Notes: a model not told the origin generated them from the letters alone. A stretch of 64,000 nt of DNA from a bacterium (GCA_029565675.1 JAKQNP010000007.1:1-64000), one strand, 5' to 3'; shown: positions 36,527 through 49,026, numbered from the stretch's first letter. Numbers and translations are program-made.

Positions 36527-37972
36527 ATGGCAGAAAAAGTGTTGAAAAGAGCGGACAGCTTTTATCCCATATTTGAGCGCAAGGGCGGGCCAACCCCGGA
36601 TGTGACCCATTATTGTCCGGGATGTGGGCATGGCGTTTTGCATAAATTGATCGCTGAAACCATCGACGATTTTGGTATCCGCGACCGCACGATCTTGATC
36701 AGCCCGGTTGGCTGCAGTGTTTTTGCATACTATTACTTTCGCACCGGCAATATTCAATCGGCACATGGCCGCGCTCCGGCAGTCGCCACGGGCATAAAAA
36801 GAGTTTTTCCGCAGAGTATCGTCATCAGCTATCAAGGCGACGGTGATTTGGCTGCCATTGGCACGAACAACATCCTGCAGGCAGCCAACCGCGGGGAAAA
36901 AATAACAGTCTTTTTTGTAAACAACGCCATCTATGGGATGACAGGCGGTCAGATGGCGCCGACGACCTTGATCGGTCAAAAGACCACCACTTCGCCGATG
37001 GGGCGTAAACCAGGCAATGAGGGATTTCCGATTCGGATGAGCGAGCTGATCGCCACTTTACACGCACCGATCTATGTGGAACGGGTGGCGCTGACCGATG
37101 CCAAGAACAGCACCCGGGTGCGAAAGGCTGTGCGCAAGGCTTTGCAGAACCAGATCGACAACAAGGGGTTTTCCTTTGTCGAGGTGTTGTCGGTTTGTCC
37201 ATCCGGGTGGAAAATGACCCCTGTGCAGGCGAAAGAATGGTTGACGCAAGAGATGATCAAGGCTTTTCCTTTGGGCGTTTACAAAGACATCAGCGACGAG
37301 ATCGAAGCGCAGCCGGCAAAAGGCAATGTTTTTTCGGTGCAAGGTCTACGGGAACAGCTGAATTTGCCAGAAGAGAAAGTCGCCCCTGCAACACCGGTTA
37401 ACAAAACAGCGACGCCGGAAAAATACCGCAATCCGCGTCTCAAAATGGCTGGTTTTGGCGGTCAGGGTATTCTGATGTTGGGCCTGGGAATCGCCCAGGC
37501 CGGTATGGACGCCGGCTACGAGGTGTCGTGGATTCCGTCTTATGGGCCGGAGATGCGCGGCGGCACAGCCAATTGCCATGTCAACTTGTCTACTGAACGG
37601 ATCGGTTCGCCGCTGGTGACTCGGCCGACTGTCTTGATTGCGATGAATTTGCCGTCACTGGAAAAATTTGTCGATGAGGTGGTTCCCGGTGGTCTGATCA
37701 TTACCGACGCTTCTTTGGTCACCCAACCGCCGGCACGCAAAGATCTCGAACATCTCTCTATTCCAGCCACCCAAATTGCTGATGAACTGGGCAACACACG
37801 GGTTGCCAATATGGTCATTCTCGGAGCTTATATCGCCTATACTCAAATTCTCGATCAAGAGACGGTTTTTGCCTCACTGCCCCACTTTATCAAGCAGAAA
37901 TCGCTGATCGGGCTGAACATTCAGGCGATTAAAAAAGGAATTGAATCTATCTCCAGCCAGATTAAAAATTAG
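36527..37972 (+). CDS. korB: 2-oxoacid:ferredoxin oxidoreductase, fused beta-gamma subunit
   Basis: 481 aa. Residues 1 to about 285 are the TPP-binding beta subunit: Fe-S cysteines C30, C33, C63 and C224, and the TPP/Mg motif GDGDLAAIGTNN from residue 104. A linker rich in Pro/Ala/Thr (about 285-305) leads to the gamma subunit: GFGGQGILMLGLGIAQAG near 309 and SYGPEMRGGTANCHV. Beta and gamma are separate genes in most relatives, so this is a natural fusion. No internal stop or frameshift. Confidence 0.9.
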   Translation: MAEKVLKRADSFYPIFERKGGPTPDVTHYCPGCGHGVLHKLIAETIDDFGIRDRTILISPVGCSVFAYYYFRTGNIQSAHGRAPAVATGIKRVFPQSIVISYQGDGDLAAIGTNNILQAANRGEKITVFFVNNAIYGMTGGQMAPTTLIGQKTTTSPMGRKPGNEGFPIRMSELIATLHAPIYVERVALTDAKNSTRVRKAVRKALQNQIDNKGFSFVEVLSVCPSGWKMTPVQAKEWLTQEMIKAFPLGVYKDISDEIEAQPAKGNVFSVQGLREQLNLPEEKVAPATPVNKTATPEKYRNPRLKMAGFGGQGILMLGLGIAQAGMDAGYEVSWIPSYGPEMRGGTANCHVNLSTERIGSPLVTRPTVLIAMNLPSLEKFVDEVVPGGLIITDASLVTQPPARKDLEHLSIPATQIADELGNTRVANMVILGAYIAYTQILDQETVFASLPHFIKQKSLIGLNIQAIKKGIESISSQIKN

Positions 37973-38025
37973 GCCGTGCTGGGTACCGGCATGTGTTCAG
38001 TTGTTATCGAGCCTTAATGATTTTA

Positions 38026-38077
38026 CCAACGCCCTGCCAGAAACCCTGACCTGGTGGGGCGTTTGGCTATCGTTTTT
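38026..38077 (+). terminator. Possible terminator after the oxidoreductase operon
   Basis: CCAACGCCC (38026-38034) pairs with GGGCGTTTGG (38057-38066) with one bulged T; an inner CCAG/CTGG also pairs. Five T follow after six bases (38073-38077), so the T run is displaced and the call is weak. Confidence 0.4.
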
Positions 38078-38185
38078 CTGCTCTTGCGGCATCCAGGCAA
38101 AGCCTGCCGCCAAGACAGCGCGATTTTTATACCGACTTGGCGATCCGCTGACGAATGTGGCGGCGGATACGATGGAGTGCGTTTA

Positions 38186-40777
38186 TTGAAACAAAAATCA
38201 ATCGATGCCACGAAACTGCGACAACTTTTATATCTTGAGCTTCTACCCTATGTAAACAAGCCTGGACAATACGTTGGCAACGAGATCAACCTGATTCGCA
38301 AAGATCTGCAAAGCGTGCAGGTGCGTCTCGCTCTGGCGTTTCCTGATTTCTACGAGGTCGGGATGTCTTACATGGGGTTTCAGATCTTGTACCACGTGGC
38401 CAACCAGCGAAAAGAGATCTATGCCGAGCGTATTTATGCGCCAATGCCGGATATGGAAGAGCGCATGCGCAGTGTAGGGGTGCCGCTGTTTTCGCTGGAA
38501 ACCTATTCACCGGCAGTCGATTTCGATGTGGTCGGATTTACCTTGCAGTATGAAATGCACTATACGACCATACTGAACATGTTGGATCTGGCCGGAATTC
38601 CTCTGCGGTCAGCGGAGCGCACAGGTTTGCCACTGGTTATCGCCGGCGGTCCATCGGCCTTCAATCCCGAACCGATGGCTGATTTTTTCGATGCAGTGGT
38701 TATTGGCGATGGCGAGCTGCTCCTGCTCGAAATCGCCGATCGTGTGGCTGCGGCAAAAAAAGGCGGGCAGAGCCGTCAGGAACTGTTGCGGCAGTTGGCG
38801 CAACTGCCGGGAGTCTATGTACCGCAATTCTATCAAACGGCGACCGATGCCGGCGGAAGATTCCGGGCCATCAAACCGCTTTGCAAGGAAGCAGGTAAAA
38901 CCACCAGCGCTCGCATCGAAGAGAGACTGTTGCCGCAAAACTATCCGCAAAAGCCTTTGACCCCCATCATTCGAACTGCTCATGACCGTGTTGCCCTCGA
39001 AATCGCTCGAGGATGTTCGCGCGGTTGCCGATTCTGCAACGCTGGTATGATCTATCGCCCGGTGCGCGAACGCAGTGTGCAGGAAATTGTCGAGCAAGCA
39101 GTGGGCAACATAACAGCGACCGGATATGACGAGGTTTCCCTGCTGTCGCTTTCCACTTCCGACTATCGCGAGTTGCCGGGACTGATGCGCGGATTGCGTC
39201 AGGCTTTTGCTGAGGATCAAATCAACCTTTCATTTCCCTCGCTTCGTCCGGAGCGGTTCACACCTGAGGTCGCTCATTTTGCCAAGGACGTTCGCAAGTC
39301 GGGATTGACGTTGGCGCCAGAAGCCGGCAGCCAACGGTTGCGAAATGTCATCAACAAAACGACCCGGGATGAAGACCTCATTCAGGCTGTGGATCTCGCT
39401 TTTCGCGAGGGATGGAAGTTGATCAAACTCTATTTTATGATCGGCCATCCGACCGAGGAGGAAGCCGATCTGTTCGCAATGGTGGGGTTGATTCAAAAAG
39501 TGTCTGATCTGGCGCGTCTGCATGGAGGTAGGCAAATCAATATTTCCATCTCGCCTTTTATTCCCAAACCCTTCACACCTTTTCAATGGGTTCGTCAGGA
39601 CCTGCCAGAAGAAACAGCGGCCAAATTGCGTTTGCTGAAAAGTCATCTTCATCAGCGCAACACCAAATTGTCCTGGCGCGAGCCCGATTTGGCTGCTATC
39701 GAAGGCGTGTTGGCGCGTGGAGACCGCCGGCTGAGCCGAGTGATCCAGACTGCCTTTGAATTGGGCGCCAAATTCGAAGGCTGGTCGGAAAATTTTAACT
39801 TTTCGTTCTGGCAAGATGCACTTGATCGATCAGGACTGTCGCTGACAGAACTGTTGGGAGCACGCGAACAAGATGATCCACTGCCCTGGGACCACATCGA
39901 AAAGGGGATACCAAAAGCTTTTTTGTGGAAAGAATACCAGAACGCCATGGCCGGCATTGTCACTGAGGATTGCCGCATCGGGCAGTGCAACAGCTGCGGG
40001 CTGATGAGCTGTGAGGTGTGCCAGGAATTGCTGTCCGGCCAGCATCCCGACACAACAGCCTCAACTTTGGAGAGCAAAACAAAATTAAGCCCAGGTGCCC
40101 ATCAGGAAGAACCGCGAATAATCCGCATCAAGTATCGACGCGATGCGGAGATGCGCTATTACTCTCACCTCGATGTGATCCGTTTGTTGGAACGGGCTCT
40201 GCGGCGGGCGGATGTTCCAGTGGTTTTTACCGCAGGTTATAATCCACATCCCAAGATCTCTTATGGACCGTCGCTTGCTACAGGCCATATCAGCGAGGCA
40301 GAATATTTCGATTTGCACACTTGTGCAACACGGGAAATGGTGGTTGATTCACTGACCGAACAGTTGCCGTTTGGTATGGAAATCATCGACAGCCGTACTC
40401 TTTTCCAAAAAAGCAGGTCGCTGTCGGAACTGATCAACCGGGCGGATTATGAGATCCGTCTGCCGGACGGGATCGATAAGGATCGTTTGCAACAGAGCGT
40501 TGAGCAGTTTTTGCAGAATGCAACAGTGGAAATCGAACGCCGCCGCAAAGGCAAAAAGACAACTCGGAATCTTCGCGCCTTTGTCCAGTATATGAAATTG
40601 GAGGGTTCACGGCTGTTTGTCCAAGTTCGCTATCTCCAAAGTGCAACCATACGCATTGACGAGCTGCTCGATGCGCTCTTGCCTGATGAGAGCATTTTGC
40701 TCAAAAAAGCAGTCATTAAACGCCAGGAGCTGTGGATTCAGTTTGGTGAGCTTTTGCGAACACCTTTACAAGTATGA
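38186..40777 (+). CDS. B12-binding-type radical SAM protein fused to DUF2344 (TIGR03960 + TIGR03936)
   Basis: 863 aa from TTG 38186, which has GGAG eight bases upstream; GTG 38177 is an alternative. Residues about 40-250 are a Rossmann-like region (LALAFPDFYEVGMSYMGFQI, PLVIAGGPSAFNPEPM). The radical SAM cluster motif is C277, C281, C284 (GCSRGCRFCNAG). A Cys-rich stretch follows near 595-615 (CRIGQCNSCGLMSCEVC). The last 220 residues match DUF2344 (MRYYSHLDVIRLLERALRRA, GYNPHPKISYGPSLATG). Conserved neighbour of rng-rplU-rpmA in many phyla, which hints at ribosome or RNA modification. Substrate unknown. Confidence 0.87.
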   Translation: MKQKSIDATKLRQLLYLELLPYVNKPGQYVGNEINLIRKDLQSVQVRLALAFPDFYEVGMSYMGFQILYHVANQRKEIYAERIYAPMPDMEERMRSVGVPLFSLETYSPAVDFDVVGFTLQYEMHYTTILNMLDLAGIPLRSAERTGLPLVIAGGPSAFNPEPMADFFDAVVIGDGELLLLEIADRVAAAKKGGQSRQELLRQLAQLPGVYVPQFYQTATDAGGRFRAIKPLCKEAGKTTSARIEERLLPQNYPQKPLTPIIRTAHDRVALEIARGCSRGCRFCNAGMIYRPVRERSVQEIVEQAVGNITATGYDEVSLLSLSTSDYRELPGLMRGLRQAFAEDQINLSFPSLRPERFTPEVAHFAKDVRKSGLTLAPEAGSQRLRNVINKTTRDEDLIQAVDLAFREGWKLIKLYFMIGHPTEEEADLFAMVGLIQKVSDLARLHGGRQINISISPFIPKPFTPFQWVRQDLPEETAAKLRLLKSHLHQRNTKLSWREPDLAAIEGVLARGDRRLSRVIQTAFELGAKFEGWSENFNFSFWQDALDRSGLSLTELLGAREQDDPLPWDHIEKGIPKAFLWKEYQNAMAGIVTEDCRIGQCNSCGLMSCEVCQELLSGQHPDTTASTLESKTKLSPGAHQEEPRIIRIKYRRDAEMRYYSHLDVIRLLERALRRADVPVVFTAGYNPHPKISYGPSLATGHISEAEYFDLHTCATREMVVDSLTEQLPFGMEIIDSRTLFQKSRSLSELINRADYEIRLPDGIDKDRLQQSVEQFLQNATVEIERRRKGKKTTRNLRAFVQYMKLEGSRLFVQVRYLQSATIRIDELLDALLPDESILLKKAVIKRQELWIQFGELLRTPLQV

Positions 40778-40810
40778 AAACTAAAACCATGAAATGAATA
40801 GAGAAAGTCT

Positions 40811-42334
40811 ATGGATAAAAAAATCATTATCAATGTATCAATCGGCGAGACGCGGATCGCGATTCTCGAGGATCAAAAATTGGTCGAATTGTTTTTCGAA
40901 CGGCCAGAAAATGAACGTACGCTGAGCAATATCCATTTTGGTCGAGTGGCCAAAGTGGTCAAAGGCATGCAGGCGGCGTTCATCAATATCGGCCAAAAGC
41001 AGGACGCCTTCCTGCATTTTTCTGATATCGGCGATAACTTTGCTCAGTTCAACTCTTTATTGGGACTTGAAGAGGCAGGTGGGCACCGAAACAGTTCTTC
41101 GTTCAGTGATCCGCATTTAAAACAAGGACAGCCGATTCTTGTACAGGTGACCAAAGAGCCGATCGCCAGCAAGGGTGCACGAGTGACGACCAACCTGACT
41201 CTGCCTGGCCGCTATCTGGTGTTGTTGCCATTCGCCCAGACAATCGGAGTGTCGCGCAAGATCACCAATCGCCGCGAACGGCGGCGACTGAAGGAACTGG
41301 GTGCAAAAATGGTACAGAGCGGTTTTGGTTTGGTTATCCGCACGATTTCCGAGCACAAAGAAGAGAAGGACCTCAAATCAGATTATGAGAACCTGATCAA
41401 ATCATGGAATGAGATGGTGCGGCAGATTGAAAAGGAAACTCCACCGTCGCTGGTTTTCAAAGATGTTGGGATGCTTTCGAGTGTGGTGCGCGATCTGTTT
41501 ACCGCCGATATCACCCAGATGGTCGTCGATTCGAGCAAAATGCATCGGCAAATTGTCCGCTACCTCAAGGATGTATCGCCGCAGATGGTCGACCGGGTGG
41601 AATTGTATCGCAAGAAAGAGCCGATATTCGACGCCTACAACATTGAGAACGAGATCAGCAAAAGCCTGGCGCGCAAGGTGTGGCTGAAGAGCGGAGGATA
41701 TATCTTTTTCGATCACACCGAAGCTTTGACCGCGATTGATGTGAACAGCGGCAGATTCATGGGACGGCGCAGCCATGACGCCAACAGTCTGAAGATCAAT
41801 CTCGAAGCGGCAAAGGAAATCGCCCGTCTGCTGCGCCTGCGGGATATCGGCGGCATTATCATTATCGATTTTATCGATATGATTGAAGAGAAAAACCGCA
41901 AAAAACTGCAACAAGATTTCGAACACGAGCTCAAAGCGGACCGGGCCCAATATAGCGTGGCACCTTTGAGCCAGTTCGGCATCATCGAAATGACCCGCGA
42001 GCGGGTGCGACCCAATCTGCTCTTTACCATCAGCGAGGCTTGCCCGGCATGCATGGGGACCGGACGCATCATTTCCAATTCGACAGTGGCTGCGCGAATC
42101 GAACGCTGGATAAAACGCTATCGCAGCGAAAAAGGCGACCGCGCTCTGCAGCTTGTGGTCCATCCGGAGCTGGCCAAGTTTCTTACAGCCGGATTCAACA
42201 ACCGTTTGCGCAAAATATCCTGGAAATACTGGACCCGGGTAAAGGTGGTCACCGATGACAGCATAAGCATGGATGACTTTCGGGTGCTCGACCGCGATGG
42301 TCAGGAAGATTTAACTATGCAATTTATGCCTTGA
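40811..42334 (+). CDS. rng: Ribonuclease G / E family
   Basis: 507 aa, the short RNase G form without the RNase E scaffold. S1-type domain near residues 40-120 ([20 protein letters not shown]), catalytic metal Asp residues in AIDVNSGRFMGRR and IIIIDFIDM, and the zinc-link cysteines in CPACMGTGRI. Endonuclease for rRNA maturation (16S 5' end) and mRNA turnover. Its stop codon overlaps the -35 of the rplU promoter. Confidence 0.95.
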   Translation: MDKKIIINVSIGETRIAILEDQKLVELFFERPENERTLSNIHFGRVAKVVKGMQAAFINIGQKQDAFLHFSDIGDNFAQFNSLLGLEEAGGHRNSSSFSDPHLKQGQPILVQVTKEPIASKGARVTTNLTLPGRYLVLLPFAQTIGVSRKITNRRERRRLKELGAKMVQSGFGLVIRTISEHKEEKDLKSDYENLIKSWNEMVRQIEKETPPSLVFKDVGMLSSVVRDLFTADITQMVVDSSKMHRQIVRYLKDVSPQMVDRVELYRKKEPIFDAYNIENEISKSLARKVWLKSGGYIFFDHTEALTAIDVNSGRFMGRRSHDANSLKINLEAAKEIARLLRLRDIGGIIIIDFIDMIEEKNRKKLQQDFEHELKADRAQYSVAPLSQFGIIEMTRERVRPNLLFTISEACPACMGTGRIISNSTVAARIERWIKRYRSEKGDRALQLVVHPELAKFLTAGFNNRLRKISWKYWTRVKVVTDDSISMDDFRVLDRDGQEDLTMQFMP

Positions 42335-42359
42335 CATTTTAACGCGATTTTATTATCTT
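42331..42359 (+). promoter_or_regulatory. Strong sigma70-type promoter for rplU-rpmA
   Basis: TTGACA (42331-42336, perfect consensus), 17-base spacer, TATCTT (42354-42359). It overlaps the end of rng. Predicted transcription start is near 42366. Confidence 0.8.
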
Positions 42360-42365
42360 TATCGG

Positions 42366-42520
42366 CTAAGTTATGAATTCGTGTGTCAATAGGTGCAGGA
42401 TTCCACGGTTGCACAAGAAAGAGCAATCACGGAGCACTTTAGCAGAAAGCGCGAATTCAGTTCTACAGCTGATCAAACGAAATCGGATCAATTTAAAATA
42501 GACTAACAGGAGAGCGGTCT
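42366..42520 (+). promoter_or_regulatory. Structured 5' leader of rplU-rpmA
   Basis: Between promoter and rplU lie about 155 bases with a closing helix TGAATTCGTG / CGCGAATTCA (42374-42383 with 42450-42459, one G-T pair) enclosing GTGCA / TGCAC (42393-42397 with 42410-42414). Such leaders often bind a ribosomal protein for autoregulation; that role is inferred. AGGAG precedes the ATG. Confidence 0.55.
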
Positions 42521-42522
42521 GC

Positions 42523-42834
42523 ATGTACGCCATAGTGGATATCGCCGGTCAACAATTTCGCATCGCCAAAGACGATGTCATTCAGACACAACATGTAGCT
42601 GGCGAAGTCGGCTCAAGCTTGGAATTTGATAAAGTTCTGCTTTTGGCCTCTGACAAAAAGACCCAGGTCGGGATACCTTATATCGACGGGGCCAAAGTTC
42701 AGGCGACCATTATCGAACATGGCAAAGAGGATACGATTATCGTTTTCAAGAAAAATCGGCGCAAAGGCTATGAAGTTAAAAATGGCCATCGTCAGCCGTA
42801 TACCAAGTTGCGTATCGACGCCATTTCGGCCTAA
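42523..42834 (+). CDS. rplU: 50S ribosomal protein L21
   Basis: 103 aa, starting MYAIVDIAGQQFRIAKDDVI and ending HRQPYTKLRIDAISA, the family pattern. Binds 23S rRNA domain with L20. Pairs with rpmA as in nearly all bacteria. CAGGAGAG lies upstream. Confidence 0.98.
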   Translation: MYAIVDIAGQQFRIAKDDVIQTQHVAGEVGSSLEFDKVLLLASDKKTQVGIPYIDGAKVQATIIEHGKEDTIIVFKKNRRKGYEVKNGHRQPYTKLRIDAISA

Positions 42835-42857
42835 GTTATTGTTCAGGAGGATGATCC

Positions 42858-43115
42858 ATGGCTCATAAAAAAGGTGTTGGCAGTTCCCGAAACGGCCGCG
42901 ATAGCAACCCAAAGATGCTCGGCGTCAAACGTTTTGACGGCGAATTGGTCTCTGCGGGCAGCATTTTGGTCCGTCAGCGCGGCACCCGGATCCATCCGGG
43001 AAGCAATGTGGGAATCGGCAGCGATGACACTTTGTTTGCCAAGATCAGCGGCAGAGTGAAATTCGCGACGCGTGGAAAAGATAAAAAGTTTGTCCAGGTG
43101 ATGGCGATCGATTGA
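42858..43115 (+). CDS. rpmA: 50S ribosomal protein L27
   Basis: 85 aa: [40 protein letters not shown]. The N-terminus begins AHKK directly after Met, so there is no cleaved Firmicutes-type extension; this tail reaches the peptidyl transferase centre. Preceded by CAGGAGG. Confidence 0.98.
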   Translation: MAHKKGVGSSRNGRDSNPKMLGVKRFDGELVSAGSILVRQRGTRIHPGSNVGIGSDDTLFAKISGRVKFATRGKDKKFVQVMAID

Positions 43116-43143
43116 ACGGATCGCCACGTTGGTTGATTTTTAT

Positions 43144-43178
43144 GCACGATCCCTGCCAGGGGATCGTGCTTTTTTTTG
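43144..43178 (+). terminator. Rho-independent terminator of rplU-rpmA
   Basis: Perfect ten-base stem GCACGATCCC / GGGATCGTGC (43144-43153 with 43160-43169), six-base loop, then a run of nine T interrupted only by the end of the stem. Confidence 0.94.
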
Positions 43179-43570
43179 GCCATTGCGCGCCCCAAAGAGC
43201 GGCAACTCCATTCTGTTGGTTGCCTAAACCCTGTCTGCAGCACAATCTGTTCTTCCGGGCTGTGTGAAATTGCAAGTTCCGCGCCGATCAAGACAACTTC
43301 ACCATCATCCAACCACACAGCTGTTCGCCGACCGGATTCCTGTGATCCAAGCAAGTAGATGAACAATAAAATTCTCTGCTCAAGATTCAATGTCAACTGA
43401 ATTAAAAGAACAGGCAGCTTTTTATTGCCACTGTGAAAATTGCGATTGTCACTTTTATTTTTTTACAAATTGATTTTCAGTTATATCCGTTGCTTCGCGT
43501 CGAATCCGGGTGCAACAAATCAGCCGTGAATTTTATCACATCAAAAATTATGCCACTATTTTATTTTAAC

Positions 43571-43599
43571 TTGACTCTTAAAAAGTGATGGGTTATATT
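43571..43599 (+). promoter_or_regulatory. Strong sigma70-type promoter of the gatC-kdsB-pyrG operon
   Basis: TTGACT (43571-43576), 17-base spacer, TATATT (43594-43599), five of six consensus bases in each box. Predicted start near 43606 leaves a short leader before gatC. Confidence 0.8.
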
Positions 43600-43681
43600 C
43601 AGATCTTAATGCCGATCAAAAGGTTATCTGATGTCAGATCCGGCAGATACTCTCTCGGATGTTGAGAAATGGGAGCCGGTT

Positions 43682-43970
43682 ATGATTACCGTACATGACG
43701 TCGAACAGATTGCCCGTCTGGCCAAACTCGAATTTACCGATGAAGAAAAACATCGGTTTATAAAATCTTTCAATGAGATCTTGTCTTATGTTGAGCTGTT
43801 GAACGAGCTCGATCTCGATGGAATCGAGCCGACGACCCATGTGGTACCGTTGCAGAATGTGTTGCGCGAGGACTGCCTCGAATTTTCATTGCCGCGGGAA
43901 AAGGTCATGCAAAATGCCCCTGAACAAAAGGAAGGCTTGTTCAGGGTTCCGAAGGTGATTGGGGCATCTG

Positions 43971-43978
<8 letters not shown>
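43682..43978 (+). CDS. gatC: Asp/Glu-tRNA amidotransferase subunit C
   Basis: 98 aa from ATG 43682, six bases after GGGAG. An in-frame ATG at 43631 with AAAAGG upstream would add 17 residues; the shorter form matches family length. Seen: VEQIARLAKLEFTDEEKHRF and ELDLDGIEPTTHVVPLQNVL, with Arg-Glu-Asp at the end of the core. GatC stabilises the GatAB complex that converts Glu-tRNA(Gln) or Asp-tRNA(Asn). gatA and gatB are not here. Overlaps kdsB by eight bases. Confidence 0.93.
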
Positions 43979-47212
<3,234 letters not shown>

Positions 47213-47302
47213 GATGCGGGCGGACTGTCGCGGTCGCAAGAGCCGGGTACGACGAGGTTTGTCAGGCTGTGAAGTTTTTGATCGAACGGATATGGTTTAA
47301 TT

Positions 47303-48331
47303 ATGAAAAAAAAGAATGCACCGTTGAACGCAGGCGACAGGGTAAGCGAACCATCCATTCTGTTCGAAGCAAAACGGGTTTTGCAGATCGAGAGCAATGC
47401 GGTGGCCGGGTTGCTCGAGCGGTTGAACGATTCCTTTATCCGTGCGGTTGAATTGATCTATGCCTGCCGCGGGCGGGTGATCGTTTCCGGAATCGGTAAA
47501 TCGGGTATTGTCGGGCAAAAGATCGCGGCTACTCTGACCAGCACCGGCACCTCAGCTATTTTTCTTCATCCAGCCGAAGCTGTGCACGGCGATCTGGGGA
47601 TGGTGTTGAAAGATGATTTGGTGATCTGTATTTCCAAAAGCGGCAACACCGATGAATTGTCCCGTCTGTTGCCGGTATTTAAAAAGATCGGCGTACCGAT
47701 TATCACCCTGACTGGCAACATGCGGTCCGCTCTCGCAGCCAAAAGCGATGTCGTTCTCGATGTGAGCGTCGATGAAGAGGCATGCCCTAACGATTTGGCG
47801 CCTACAGCCAGCACAACTGCTGCCATGGCTCTCGGCGATGCTCTGGCAGTTGCTTTGCTGAAAAAGCGCAATTTTAGCACCGCTGATTTTGCCCGGTTGC
47901 ATCCAGGTGGAACTTTGGGCCGGATGCTGCTGACGGTCGATGATATCATGTTTTCCGGCGACCATGTGCCGATCGTGTCGCTGCGCGCCAATTTGCGCGA
48001 GGTGATTCTGGAGATCACTCATAAGCGATTTGGCGGCACCTGTGTAATCAATCCGGACGGCACCCTGGCGGGTATTATCACAGACGGCGATTTGCGCCGG
48101 TTGTGGCAACAACCTGAATCGCAGCAAAAACTGCAGGCACAGGATATCATGAGCCGGTCACCCAAAACAATCCTCTCCGGAAGTTTGGCGCGCGAGGCGA
48201 TGCGGATGATGGAAAACCACAACATTTTGCAATTGGTGGTGATCGACAACGGGAATAAACCTATCGGCATGCTCCATATCCATGACTTGTTGGAAGCCGG
48301 TGCCGGCCACCTGTTGCGCAACGGCCAGTAA
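47303..48331 (+). CDS. kdsD: Arabinose-5-phosphate isomerase (KpsF/GutQ family)
   Basis: 342 aa. N-terminal SIS domain about residues 40-185 (GRVIVSGIGKSGIVGQKIAA, CISKSGNTDELSRLLPVFKK) and two CBS domains at about 215-335 (VNDIMFSG-like region near residue 210; SRSPKTILSGSLAREAMRMM). Makes the arabinose-5-phosphate used by kdsA. Short gap of 90 bases before it, without a clear promoter. Confidence 0.95.
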   Translation: MKKKNAPLNAGDRVSEPSILFEAKRVLQIESNAVAGLLERLNDSFIRAVELIYACRGRVIVSGIGKSGIVGQKIAATLTSTGTSAIFLHPAEAVHGDLGMVLKDDLVICISKSGNTDELSRLLPVFKKIGVPIITLTGNMRSALAAKSDVVLDVSVDEEACPNDLAPTASTTAAMALGDALAVALLKKRNFSTADFARLHPGGTLGRMLLTVDDIMFSGDHVPIVSLRANLREVILEITHKRFGGTCVINPDGTLAGIITDGDLRRLWQQPESQQKLQAQDIMSRSPKTILSGSLAREAMRMMENHNILQLVVIDNGNKPIGMLHIHDLLEAGAGHLLRNGQ

Positions 48332-48342
48332 ATTGATCTGTC

Positions 48343-49026
48343 ATGATGCTATCAGGATTGCAAATATTCGCTCGATCGACTGTCATGAGGGCGTTTTGCA
48401 CGGCGGTGATGGCGATCGCAATAGGCGCGGCACTCATCTCCTGCAGCCGATCTGAACAAGACGGGTACAGCGACAACGAGGATACGCCCAACCAGCCGAT
48501 ACCGAGCGAAGAGGGATGGAATTCGACGGTGCGAGCCAGCCGCCGCGGTCGTGTTGAGGCAGTGGTGCGTTACGGTCATATGTCGCGATTTAGCGATCAA
48601 AAAACATTGCACTTCGACGAGGGAATCCGGGTCGATTTTTATAATTCGCAGGGCAACGTCTCTTCGCGCCTTTCCGCGCGGGCCGGTGAAATGAACGAGC
48701 AGGACAGCTGGGTCAAAGCGATTGGCAATGTCGTGGTCGAATCGGATACCGGCGTAACCCTGTTCACTGAGGAGTTGTTCTATGACCAATCGCGGGCAAT
48801 GATTACATCCGAAACAGATGTTGTGATCGCCACCGCGGAGGGGGATACCCTGTATGGAGAGGGTTTGGAATCGGATCCGCAGATGATCCATTATCGGATC
48901 ATCAAACCGCGAGCTCGGGCTCATACCGGTCTGGATCTGGCTCCCGAAAAATGGACAAGCTCTCCGGCAACAATAGACACTGTATCTGTCCAATCCGAGG
49001 ACAGCAGCGCGGGGATGAAGCCGTGA
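48343..49026 (+). CDS. lptC: LPS export protein LptC (lipoprotein form)
   Basis: 227 aa. N-terminus has a hydrophobic segment ending ALISCS; Cys34 could be lipidated, unlike the single-helix anchor of E. coli LptC. ATG 48385 would give a tighter lipoprotein signal. Residues about 85-215 show LptC beta-jellyroll text (GIRVDFYNSQGNVSSRLSAR, DTLYGEGLESDPQ). It would pass LPS from LptBFG to LptA. Overlaps lptA by four bases. Confidence 0.87.
   Translation: MMLSGLQIFARSTVMRAFCTAVMAIAIGAALISCSRSEQDGYSDNEDTPNQPIPSEEGWNSTVRASRRGRVEAVVRYGHMSRFSDQKTLHFDEGIRVDFYNSQGNVSSRLSARAGEMNEQDSWVKAIGNVVVESDTGVTLFTEELFYDQSRAMITSETDVVIATAEGDTLYGEGLESDPQMIHYRIIKPRARAHTGLDLAPEKWTSSPATIDTVSVQSEDSSAGMKP

Larger units (their letters stand above)
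43116..43681 (+). other. Long AT-rich intergenic region between rpmA and gatC
   Basis: Contains the rpmA terminator near its start and a strong promoter near its end (listed separately). Between about 43180 and 43570 I see no gene on either strand: the short open frames lack ribosome-binding sites and recognisable sequence. Confidence 0.6.
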
